Assembly: GCA_910586705.1 (NCBI GenBank) | Contig: CAJUJK010000009.1 | Span: 1-64,000, forward strand | From: an uncultured Lachnospiraceae bacterium | Lineage (GTDB): Bacteria > Bacillota > Clostridia > Lachnospirales > Lachnospiraceae | DNA: 64,000 bases | Direction of reading: 5' to 3' | Shown: in pieces, positions 42,115 to 50,460 of the stretch | How the letters are laid out: every line of letters begins with the position of its first letter | Position numbering within the stretch: the first letter of the stretch is position 1 | The notes under the pieces: generated by a model | Told to the model about the DNA's origin: nothing | What the model saw: only the letters and a program-made list of their open reading frames with translations | Database searches by the model: none | Program-made: the position numbers and the translations under genes

Positions 42115-43560
42115 ATGGATATAACAGAAATGACTGCGTCACAACTCTCGGCGGCAATCAGGGCGGGGGAGACCACCGCGGTGGAAGCCACGGAGGCTGT
42201 GCTTTCGCAGATTGAGAAAGAGGATAAAAAATACAACTGTTATGTTACAGTAGACCGGGACGGCGCACTGGCGCAGGCGCGGGCGGTGCAGGCAAAAATC
42301 GAGGCGGGAGAGCTGACAGGACCGCTTGCGGGGGTGCCGGTGGCTGTGAAGGACAACATCTGCACGGAAGGGCTGCTCACTACCTGCTCCTCCAAAATCC
42401 TGCATAACTTTGTGCCGACTTACACGGCGGAGGCTGTGAAGAATCTGCAGAAAGCGGGGGCGGTGATTCTGGGCAAGACCAATATGGACGAGTTTGCCAT
42501 GGGCTCCACCACGGAAACTTCCGCATACGGTCCCACGAAGAATCCGAGAAACCCGGAACATGTGCCGGGCGGTTCTTCCGGCGGTTCCGCGGCGGCGGTG
42601 GCGGCAGGCGAATGTATTTACGCCATCGGCTCCGATACGGGCGGTTCCATCAGACAGCCGGCGGCCTACTGCGGGGTGGTGGGGATGAAACCCACCTACG
42701 GCACGGTTTCCCGCTACGGTCTGATCGCCTACGGCTCCTCTCTGGACCAGATCGGGCCGCTGACCAAGGATGTGACAGACTGTGCGGCTGTGCTCACGGC
42801 GCTTGCCTCCCACGACACGAAGGATTCCACATCCGTTTCACGGGACGACACCGACTTTACGGCGGCTCTCACAGAGGATGTGAAGGGGATGCGCATCGGT
42901 ATTCCGAACGACTATCTGGGGGAAGGGCTGGATGACGAGGTGCGGACGGCTGTGCTGCGGGCGGCGGCGGTTCTGGCGGACAGAGGCGCGGTGGTGGAGC
43001 GGTTTGATTTAAGTCTGGTGGACTACGCGATTCCGGCTTACTATACCATTGCGGCGGCGGAGGCGAGCTCCAATCTGGAGCGGTTCGACGGCATCAAGTA
43101 CGGCTACCGTACCGAAGAGTACGCAGGTCTCCATAATATGTATAAAAAATCCCGCTCCGAGGGATTCGGGGAGGAAGTAAAACGCCGTATTATGCTTGGC
43201 TCCTTCGTTTTGAGTTCCGGCTACTATGACGCTTATTATCTGAAAGCCCTGAAGGTGAAGGCGCTGATTAAGAAGGCGTTCGATGAGGCATTTTCCAGAT
43301 ATGATCTGATTCTCGGGCCCGTAGCGCCCACCACCGCGCCGAAGCTGGGAGAAAGTCTGGCGGACCCGATACAGATGTATCTTGGCGATATTTATACGAT
43401 CGCCGTGAATCTGGCGGGACTGCCGGGGATCAGCGTTCCCTGCGGGCAGGACAGCAAGGGGCTGCCGATTGGTCTGCAGCTGATCGGGGACTGTTTTCAG
43501 GAGAAAAAGCTGATCAGGGCGGCGTATACTTACGAACAGGAGGTAAGCCAGCATGAGTAA
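42115..43560 (+). CDS. gatA: Asp/Glu-tRNA amidotransferase subunit A
   Basis: Protein of 481 residues. ATG at 42115 with GGGGAAAAG; an upstream in-frame ATG at 42061 lacks a site. Amidase-signature enzyme: catalytic Lys in VAVKDNI, the glycine/serine segment GGSSGGSAAAVAAG and the nucleophilic Ser in DTGGSIRQPAAYCG. It releases ammonia from glutamine and sends it to GatB. Overlaps gatB by eight bases, so translation is coupled. Confidence 0.96.
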   Translation: MDITEMTASQLSAAIRAGETTAVEATEAVLSQIEKEDKKYNCYVTVDRDGALAQARAVQAKIEAGELTGPLAGVPVAVKDNICTEGLLTTCSSKILHNFVPTYTAEAVKNLQKAGAVILGKTNMDEFAMGSTTETSAYGPTKNPRNPEHVPGGSSGGSAAAVAAGECIYAIGSDTGGSIRQPAAYCGVVGMKPTYGTVSRYGLIAYGSSLDQIGPLTKDVTDCAAVLTALASHDTKDSTSVSRDDTDFTAALTEDVKGMRIGIPNDYLGEGLDDEVRTAVLRAAAVLADRGAVVERFDLSLVDYAIPAYYTIAAAEASSNLERFDGIKYGYRTEEYAGLHNMYKKSRSEGFGEEVKRRIMLGSFVLSSGYYDAYYLKALKVKALIKKAFDEAFSRYDLILGPVAPTTAPKLGESLADPIQMYLGDIYTIAVNLAGLPGISVPCGQDSKGLPIGLQLIGDCFQEKKLIRAAYTYEQEVSQHE

Positions 43561-44986
43561 ACAATACGAAACCGTAATCGGCTTGGAAGTACATGTGGAG
43601 CTTTCCACGAAGACAAAGATATTCTGCGGCTGTTCCACCGCTTTCGGGGCGGCGCCGAACACCCAGACCTGCCCGGTCTGCACGGGAATGCCCGGCTCCC
43701 TGCCTGTCCTCAACAGACAGGTTCTGGAGTATGCCATAGCCGTGGGGCTGGCGACAAACTGCGATATCACCCGCTATGCGAAATTTGACAGAAAAAACTA
43801 TTTCTACCCGGACAATCCGCAGAATTACCAGATTTCCCAGCTTTATCTCCCGATCTGCCGAAACGGCGGCGTGGAGATCGAGACGGATCAGGGCGGCAGA
43901 AAGATTGTCGGCATCCATGAGATCCACATGGAGGAGGATGCGGGCAAGCTGATCCATGATGAGTGGGAGGACTGCAGTCTGGTGGATTACAACCGCTCCG
44001 GCGTGCCGCTGATTGAGATCGTGTCCGAGCCGGACATGCGAAGCGCGGGAGAGGTCATCGCCTATCTGGAAAAGCTTCGTCAGGTCATCCAGTATCTGGG
44101 CGCATCGGATTGTAAGCTGCAGGAAGGCTCCATGCGCGCGGATGTGAACCTCTCTGTCAGGGAGGTGGGAGCGGAGACTTTCGGCACCCGGACGGAGATG
44201 AAGAACCTGAACAGCTTCAAGGCGATTACAAGGGCGATCGAGGGGGAGACGGAGCGGCAGATCGACCTGATCGAGGCGGGTGAAAGCGTGGTGCAGGAGA
44301 CAAGAAGATGGGATGACGCGAAGGGGGAATCCTACGCCATGCGAAGCAAGGAAGATGCGCAGGATTACCGCTATTTCCCGGATCCCGACCTGACCCCGGT
44401 CAGCGTGAGCGAGGAGATGTTAGAGGAAATCCGCGCAAGACAGCCGGAGTTCCGCACGGAAAAGATGGCGCGCTACCGGGAAGAATTTGATATTCCCGAC
44501 TATGATATCGAGATTATCACCGGGGAGAAACCGCTGGCGGATCTGTTCGAGGCGGCGGTGGCGCTGGGGGCACAGCCGAAAAAAGTTTCCAACTGGATTA
44601 TGGGGGAGACGCTGCGGCTGATGAAGGAGCGCGAAGTGGACGCTTCCGACCTGCGCTTTTCGCCCGAAAATCTGGCAAAGCTGATTGCCCTTACCGATAC
44701 GAAGCAGATCAACAGCTCGGTGGCAAAAGAAGTTTTTGAGGTGATGTTTGCGGAAAATGTCGATCCCGAACAGTATGTGGAGGAGAAGGGATTAAAGATC
44801 GCGGGCGACGAGGGCGCCTTGAAAAAGACCATAGAGGAAGTGATCGCGGCAAATCCCCAGTCTGTGGAGGATTATCGGAACGGGAAAGAGAAGGCGATCG
44901 GTTTCCTCGTGGGGCAGACCATGAAGGCGATGAAGGGGAAGGCGGATCCCGGGGCGGTGAACCAGATGCTGCGGGAGCTGCTGTAA
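43553..44986 (+). CDS. gatB: Asp/Glu-tRNA amidotransferase subunit B
   Basis: Protein of 477 residues starting MSKQYETVIGLEVHVEL, overlapping the end of gatA. Signature elements: the CGCSTAFGAAPNTQTCPVC zinc segment, NFYP-like NYFYPDNPQNYQISQ, and the C-terminal YqeY-like tail that grips the tRNA. It phosphorylates misacylated Asp- or Glu-tRNA and amidates it. A dispersed-palindrome near-match follows the stop at 44990. Confidence 0.96.
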   Translation: MSKQYETVIGLEVHVELSTKTKIFCGCSTAFGAAPNTQTCPVCTGMPGSLPVLNRQVLEYAIAVGLATNCDITRYAKFDRKNYFYPDNPQNYQISQLYLPICRNGGVEIETDQGGRKIVGIHEIHMEEDAGKLIHDEWEDCSLVDYNRSGVPLIEIVSEPDMRSAGEVIAYLEKLRQVIQYLGASDCKLQEGSMRADVNLSVREVGAETFGTRTEMKNLNSFKAITRAIEGETERQIDLIEAGESVVQETRRWDDAKGESYAMRSKEDAQDYRYFPDPDLTPVSVSEEMLEEIRARQPEFRTEKMARYREEFDIPDYDIEIITGEKPLADLFEAAVALGAQPKKVSNWIMGETLRLMKEREVDASDLRFSPENLAKLIALTDTKQINSSVAKEVFEVMFAENVDPEQYVEEKGLKIAGDEGALKKTIEEVIAANPQSVEDYRNGKEKAIGFLVGQTMKAMKGKADPGAVNQMLRELL

Positions 44987-45068
44987 AGCTGACGTATGTG
45001 TCATTTCCTAGAGGCGTGACAAAGAGTCATGGCATTGCAAAGTGTGAATATACCAGATATGTGAAACG

Positions 45069-45105
45069 CGCCGGAGCAGATATGACAGGCTCCGGCGTGG
45101 ATTGT
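45069..45105 (+). terminator. Probable terminator after gatB
   Basis: CGCCGGAGC (45069-45077) pairs with GCTCCGGCG (45089-45097); the tail is only moderately T-rich. Confidence 0.6.
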
Positions 45106-45154
45106 TTGTAATCGGCATGAATGTGAAGTGATTGAACGGATACCGGCTATACTT

Positions 45155-45988
45155 TCAGACATTACCCTCAAACAGATAGTCTAAAAACTGCAATGTAATC
45201 TCCGGGTCCTCCACCGACAGCGGAATCCCGATCACAACTTCGGAAGGGTATCCCTGAAAGGTGTAATCTCGCTCGGAAATATAATTATAGTAGCCGGAAT
45301 CCCCCAGCCTGTTTCCTGTCTGCGGGATGCGGATGCCAACAGCCACGGGCTTTTCCATGGAAGAGGGATCGCTGTGGTCAATGACCATGCTGTAAACGGC
45401 TTCCTGTGCGGCTTCCATTTCCTCCAGTGTGTCGCCGGTTTCTGCATCAAAGGCGGCGCCGTCCGTATAGTAGAGCAGATCGGCATAGGGAGCCAGTTCC
45501 TCTTCGCTAAAAGCGGCGTTCAGATCGTAAAAGTATTCAAGGCGGGCATAGCCCTCAAAGGTTTCCGTGTCCGCCACGATCGCATGGATATCGCCCGCGT
45601 GCATCATCGCCATCATTTTCTGCCGGTTGGCGACTTCGTACTGGTCACCCCCGCCGGCAGACAAGGATACGGACGTGTCGATGTTCACCTGATAAGCCTC
45701 CGGGTCGATGCCCGCGTATTCCATGAACTCTTCGTTCCACGCACTGGCGGCAGCGGCATTGTCCCCATAGGTATCCGCGTTTAATAAAACCGCGTAGAAA
45801 GCGGTGGTTTTGCTGGAGCGGTAAGAGTTGACGAAGGCGATGACAAAGGCTATTACGGCAATCACCGCGATTGTGTGTATCTTATAGTAATCCCAGAAAT
45901 AGGCGAGCTTTTCTTTCGGGGTCATGGTTGCAAACGCCTTTTTCTGCTGTTCTCTGATCTCTTCAATAACCGAATTTTGCGACGACAT
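45155..45988 (-). CDS. Hypothetical membrane-anchored protein
   Basis: Protein of 277 residues; GAAAGGAA precedes the ATG on the minus strand. A cytoplasmic N-terminal helix of about 35 residues leads to one membrane segment (about 39-58, IHTIAVIAVIAFVIAFV), then an acidic domain outside the cell with many Asp, Glu and Tyr. I recognise no catalytic motif. Its layout resembles proteins seen in many Lachnospiraceae, but no function is known to me. Convergent with gatB and divergent from the ATPase gene. Confidence 0.65.
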   Translation of the reverse strand: MSSQNSVIEEIREQQKKAFATMTPKEKLAYFWDYYKIHTIAVIAVIAFVIAFVNSYRSSKTTAFYAVLLNADTYGDNAAAASAWNEEFMEYAGIDPEAYQVNIDTSVSLSAGGGDQYEVANRQKMMAMMHAGDIHAIVADTETFEGYARLEYFYDLNAAFSEEELAPYADLLYYTDGAAFDAETGDTLEEMEAAQEAVYSMVIDHSDPSSMEKPVAVGIRIPQTGNRLGDSGYYNYISERDYTFQGYPSEVVIGIPLSVEDPEITLQFLDYLFEGNV

Positions 45989-46218
45989 GATGCGTTCCTT
46001 TCTTCCCGCGGATCATCTGACTTAGACCTTCGACGGAAACAGACAACCTGTGGGAGTGAGATTTTTCTTCTTATATGTTATAATGGATGCAGACTGTGAA
46101 GAATACAGCATGCCACATTATGTTTTTATGATAAATATTTTGGAAATGGTTGTCAATGAAGGGAAGATTTAGTTTGTGTGAAATTTCTATAAACAGAGAA
46201 TGAATATCCATTAATAGA

Positions 46219-46247
46219 TTGACGCGTTTTTGTATAAAGAATATAAT
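46219..46247 (+). promoter_or_regulatory. Promoter of the first AAA-ATPase/nuclease-like gene
   Basis: TTGACG (46219-46224), a 17-base spacer, TATAAT (46242-46247). Confidence 0.7.
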
Positions 46248-46278
46248 GGTTTATAAAAGCGGGACTTGGGAGGCTGTT

Positions 46279-47973
46279 ATGGCGAGAACAATAGGAATCG
46301 GAATTCAGGATTTTGGAGAAATAATAAAAAATAAGTGCTTTTATGTGGATAAAACGGCGTTTGTCAAGGAATGGTGGGAAAACATGGATAGTGTTACCCT
46401 GATCACCAGACCGCGCCGCTTCGGGAAAACTCTGGCCATGAGTATGACGGAACAGTTTTTCTCGGTCAAATATGCGGGAAGGGGCGACTTATTTGAAGGA
46501 CTTTTCATCTGGCAGGAAGAAAAGTACCGTGCCCTGCAGGGAACTTACCCGGTGATCAGCCTTTCCTTTGCCAATATCAAAGAGACAAATTATCAGAATA
46601 CCAGAGGGAAGATCTGTCAGATGCTGACTGAGCTTTATGCAAGCTGTGAATTCCTGCTGGAGGGGAACACGATGGCGGAGGGTGACCGGGCATTTTTCAA
46701 AAGTGTAACTGCCGGTATGAATGATGTGACGGCGACACTGGCGATCCACTATCTCTCTAAATACCTGTCTGCCTATTATGGAAAAAAAGTGATCATCCTG
46801 CTGGACGAATACGATACGCCCATGCAGGAGGCATATGTCCACGGCTATTGGGAAGAGCTGGTGGCGTTCACCAGAAGTATGTTTAATGCTGCCTTTAAGA
46901 CGAACCCATGGCTGGAACGGGCGATTATGACCGGGATTACCAGAGTCAGCAAGGAGTCCATCTTTTCGGATCTGAACAATATAGAAGTGGTGACCACCAC
47001 GTCAGGGAAATACGAAACGGCTTTTGGATTTACGGAAGAGGAAGTGTTCGAGTCTCTGGACGAATTTGGAATGGGCGGAGAAAAACAGCGTGTCAAGTGG
47101 TGGTACGATGGTTTTATTTTTGGTGAAACGAGGGATATTTATAATCCGTGGTCGATTCTTAACCTGTTGGATAAAGGAAAGTTCACGACTTACTGGGCAA
47201 ATACCAGCTCCAACAGTCTGGTCGGGAAACTGCTCCGGGAGGGCAGCAGGGACGTGAAGGAGTCCTTTGAGAGACTGATGAAGGGCGAACATCTCTGGAT
47301 CCCCATCGACGAGCAGATCGTCTACAACCAGCTGGACAATAACGAATACGCGATCTGGAGCCTGCTCGTGGCGGGCGGTTATCTGAAAATACTGAATTAT
47401 GAGAGATATGAGGAAGATGAATTCATAGGTGAACCCAGATATGAACTGACGCTGACAAACCACGAAGTGGAGATCATGTTCAAAAATATGGTGAGAAGCT
47501 GGTTTGCGAAAGAAGTGTCGAGCTATAATGCGTTTATTAAGGCGCTTTTGTCAGACGATACGGAAGCCATGAATGAATATATGAACCAGATTGCAGGCAA
47601 TGCTTTCAGTTATTTTGACACGGGTAAGCGCGCTTCCGGGAAAGCGGAGCCGGAACGGTTTTATCATGGTTTTGTCCTCGGACTGATGGTGGATCTGGCG
47701 GACTGCTACACGATCACATCCAACCGGGAGAGCGGGTTCGGCAGATATGACATCATGTTAGAGCCGAAAAAGGAAAATCTGGATGCGATTTTGATTGAGT
47801 TTAAGGTATTTCATCCCAGAAGGGACAACAGCCTTGAAGACACCGTGCAGGCGGCGCTTTTACAGATAGAAGAGAAAAAGTATGCGCAGACACTTATCGC
47901 GAAGGGGATCCCGGAGGAGAGGATTCGGAAGTACGGGTTTGCGTTTGAGGGGAAGGAAGTGCTGATCGGGTAA
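46279..47973 (+). CDS. AAA-ATPase-like protein with PD-(D/E)XK nuclease domain, copy 1
   Basis: Protein of 564 residues; ATG at 46279. The N-terminal ATPase-like domain (PF09820 type) starts IGIGIQDFGEIIKNKCFYVD and has the P-loop variant RPRRFGKTLAMS and Walker B KVIILLDEYDTP. The C-terminal domain (about 470-564) has the PD-(D/E)XK pattern GRYDIML...AILIEFKV (PF08011 type). Such proteins are abundant in gut bacteria and often multicopy; their role is uncertain (mobile-element or defence-related). A second copy is at 50461, and the two flank the toxin-like pair. Confidence 0.85.
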   Translation: MARTIGIGIQDFGEIIKNKCFYVDKTAFVKEWWENMDSVTLITRPRRFGKTLAMSMTEQFFSVKYAGRGDLFEGLFIWQEEKYRALQGTYPVISLSFANIKETNYQNTRGKICQMLTELYASCEFLLEGNTMAEGDRAFFKSVTAGMNDVTATLAIHYLSKYLSAYYGKKVIILLDEYDTPMQEAYVHGYWEELVAFTRSMFNAAFKTNPWLERAIMTGITRVSKESIFSDLNNIEVVTTTSGKYETAFGFTEEEVFESLDEFGMGGEKQRVKWWYDGFIFGETRDIYNPWSILNLLDKGKFTTYWANTSSNSLVGKLLREGSRDVKESFERLMKGEHLWIPIDEQIVYNQLDNNEYAIWSLLVAGGYLKILNYERYEEDEFIGEPRYELTLTNHEVEIMFKNMVRSWFAKEVSSYNAFIKALLSDDTEAMNEYMNQIAGNAFSYFDTGKRASGKAEPERFYHGFVLGLMVDLADCYTITSNRESGFGRYDIMLEPKKENLDAILIEFKVFHPRRDNSLEDTVQAALLQIEEKKYAQTLIAKGIPEERIRKYGFAFEGKEVLIG

Positions 47974-47997
47974 CGGAATGGCGGTAGAGCTATCATG

Positions 47998-48026
47998 TTT
48001 ACAGGAATTGTTCACAATGTTATACT
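47998..48026 (+). promoter_or_regulatory. Promoter of the toxin-like pair
   Basis: TTTACA (47998-48003), a 17-base spacer, TATACT (48021-48026), about 48 bases before the xaxA-like gene. Confidence 0.6.
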
Positions 48027-48073
48027 AAAATACAAGTATTGTGTCGGGCTTTAGAAGAGAGGGGGAATTTTAC

Positions 48074-49375
48074 ATGGCAGAACCATTGCGCAGATCAACC
48101 AATGCATTGCTGGAAGCGATCGCGAAGGCGTCGCAGAATGCGGAACCGGCGAAATTCGGACAGACGGCGGCTTCCGTGCTCAGTCTGATGGACGGGACTT
48201 CACGGATTGAAGCATTCCGGGGAATTGTCAATGAGGCAGGCGCCGCAGACGAATTATCGGAAAAGGCTGTTCAGGAGCAGAAAGGTCTGATCGTCTCGAA
48301 GGATGATTTGCAATGTATACTCAGATATGTGGATATGGCGAAGGCGCTGCCGCTCACAAAGGAGACGGCGGAGACTTATCTGGGCTATAAGAGCGACGAT
48401 CCGTTTTTTCAGGAGGAAAAGCATAAATTCCTGATGCCGGAAAAACAGGTCGCCTTTGATAAGCCAATCTATGATCATGCGATCCAGTGGGATCCGCTGG
48501 CGGTGGAAATCCAGAATGTCGGAAAGACATTGGCGGATTACGCGGATCTTTTCACTTCGAGGGCGGACCGAACGGTGGAGGTGCTGGAGGACCTGAATAA
48601 GTATTTAAAGGTGCATGGATTTATCGCGGATGATACCGGCAAGGAAATTGTGGAGTGCGGAACGGATATGCTCAGGCTCTGGAAGGACGATACCGGGCGG
48701 CATAAGGAAACCGTACAGAAAACTTACGGGAAGCTTGGCGTATTCAGAGACGCGATGAACGACAAGATCAGCAAAAGTGTCATGGATCGTTCCAAGGCGA
48801 TCGCGGCGCTCAATCTGTGTGCCGAACAGCAGGAGTTACAGCAGGAGATTGATGATCTGAAGCAGGAAATTAAATCTTTGGAACAGGAATACGATGAGGC
48901 TGTGGGACTTGCCTTTACCGGGGCGGCAGGATTGGTACTGGGAGTTCTGGGGATTATTTCATGGGCGATCACAGGCGGCATTTATGGAGACCGGGCTGAG
49001 AAGATCAGAAAAAAGAAGAATGAGAAGAACAACGAGCTGAAGCCTCTTGAGGAAAAGCTGGATGCATACAGCAAGATTGACGGCAGCATCAAAAAGCTGG
49101 AGACTTCCATAACGGATATTTCCCATGCCCTGTCCTCTGCGGATATCGGACTGCAGCATATTATGACGGCGTGGAACAGTCTGGAGCAGGATATTGACAA
49201 CGCTCTGGTGCACCTAAACAAAATGGATGACCCTGCGTATGTGAAATATGTGTTTACATTGACGAACGAGCTGAAAGAAGCCCGAACCTCATGGTCTGGC
49301 TGCAGGAAAATTGCAGAGGATCTTCTGAAATGCTTTAAAGAGGCGTATGAGGAGTACGAGAAGACTAAAAAATAG
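48074..49375 (+). CDS. XaxA/YaxA-like subunit of a binary alpha-pore-forming toxin
   Basis: Protein of 433 residues; ATG at 48074 with AGAGAGGGGG upstream. The N-terminal part includes VSKDDLQCILRYVDMAKALP. A long helical region follows, then a coiled coil (about 255-275), a hydrophobic segment (about 279-305, VGLAFTGAAGLVLGVLGIIS then ITGGIYG) and a second charged coiled coil (RAEKIRKKKNEKNNELKPLE). A hydrophobic stretch between two long helices is the architecture of the ClyA/XaxA group, and the ITGGIYG..AEK..K region recalls alpha-xenorhabdolysin A. No signal peptide, as in known XaxA. The assignment is by architecture and remembered motifs, not by a search. Confidence 0.65.
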   Translation: MAEPLRRSTNALLEAIAKASQNAEPAKFGQTAASVLSLMDGTSRIEAFRGIVNEAGAADELSEKAVQEQKGLIVSKDDLQCILRYVDMAKALPLTKETAETYLGYKSDDPFFQEEKHKFLMPEKQVAFDKPIYDHAIQWDPLAVEIQNVGKTLADYADLFTSRADRTVEVLEDLNKYLKVHGFIADDTGKEIVECGTDMLRLWKDDTGRHKETVQKTYGKLGVFRDAMNDKISKSVMDRSKAIAALNLCAEQQELQQEIDDLKQEIKSLEQEYDEAVGLAFTGAAGLVLGVLGIISWAITGGIYGDRAEKIRKKKNEKNNELKPLEEKLDAYSKIDGSIKKLETSITDISHALSSADIGLQHIMTAWNSLEQDIDNALVHLNKMDDPAYVKYVFTLTNELKEARTSWSGCRKIAEDLLKCFKEAYEEYEKTKK

Positions 49376-49398
49376 CGAAAGGAAAAGGGGAATTTACG

Positions 49399-50436
49399 AT
49401 GGATTTTGACCGTGCAAAGATGGAAGATACTTACACGAAAATAAAGAATGTGGATATGGAACATTTTCCGGACACGATGAAGGATCTGTTCCTGTCGGCG
49501 GCTGACCTGCGTACATACGGCGTGCAGGTTTATCAGACGTTTACACAGACCATGTACAGCAAAATGCCGTCCATGCTCCGGGATGCCTGCACCTATTCCG
49601 AGCCGGAGCAGTTTGCACAGATCGAGGAGAAGATCCGCGAGGCAGAGACGCCGGAGGAGAAAAAAGAGTACGAAGAAATTTTTGCGGATATGGAAGCGGT
49701 TTTCCTGAGAGAGGGAAAGGCGTTTGCCGGCAGTTTCGGCGCGATTGCCGGGACGGTGCGGGAGGACAGCGCCATTATCGAGAAAAACTGCAGGAAGGAT
49801 CTGACATCCGGGACCTTCTTTTACGGCAAGATAGAGGACTCCATGCGGATCAGGGGCAGCCAGATCGCGGATATGGCTGGGGTGATCAAGGATGTATATG
49901 TGGAGCCGATGCAGAAGTTAAAGGAGCAGATCAAGGCCTATGACGCGGATATCGACAAATATCTGGACCCCAATAAAGCGTTTGAGCGGTTTATGAAGGC
50001 GCTGCCCAGCGCGGAGGAATTTGCGAACCTTACCAAATTTGCTGAGGAAAAGGCGGATGCCAAAGTGCAGGCGATGAAGGCGGCATATGCGGTGGCGCTA
50101 AAAGGAATCGAGTACATAGGCAGTAAGATAGTCAATTTTGAGAAAATGGAAGAACGCCGCAGGCTGCAGGAGGAACTGGATAGGCTGAAACAGGATTACG
50201 CAAAATATAAGGCGCAGTATGAGGACGTGGTCAGCGAGTACGACAAGGCGCACAGCCTTCTGACGTTTATGGATGACGTGAAGTATTTTTCAGATTACGC
50301 GCAGACTTTTAACAAACGCGCCGCAGAGGACGTCAGACAGATGGAAGGGGCACTGGCGGGAAAGGACGCGGCGGCTTACAATGGGTGCGTGAAGAAGATG
50401 GAGGACGATTATTGCGTCTTCTGGGGCGAAGAGTGA
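49399..50436 (+). CDS. XaxB/YaxB-like subunit of a binary alpha-pore-forming toxin
   Basis: Protein of 345 residues, close to known XaxB length (about 350), 23 bases after the A-like gene and with its own AAAGGAAAAGGGG site. Almost all helical; long coiled-coil stretches at about 240-290 (EERRRLQEELDRLKQDYAKY) and amphipathic rather than strongly hydrophobic segments in the middle (VQAMKAAYAVALKGIEYIG). In XaxAB and YaxAB the A subunit binds the membrane and recruits B to form the pore; order and sizes here match. No signal peptide. Followed at 24 bases by the second ATPase copy. Confidence 0.6.
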   Translation: MDFDRAKMEDTYTKIKNVDMEHFPDTMKDLFLSAADLRTYGVQVYQTFTQTMYSKMPSMLRDACTYSEPEQFAQIEEKIREAETPEEKKEYEEIFADMEAVFLREGKAFAGSFGAIAGTVREDSAIIEKNCRKDLTSGTFFYGKIEDSMRIRGSQIADMAGVIKDVYVEPMQKLKEQIKAYDADIDKYLDPNKAFERFMKALPSAEEFANLTKFAEEKADAKVQAMKAAYAVALKGIEYIGSKIVNFEKMEERRRLQEELDRLKQDYAKYKAQYEDVVSEYDKAHSLLTFMDDVKYFSDYAQTFNKRAAEDVRQMEGALAGKDAAAYNGCVKKMEDDYCVFWGEE

Positions 50437-50460
50437 TAATTCGCTGTCTGGGAGGGTGTT

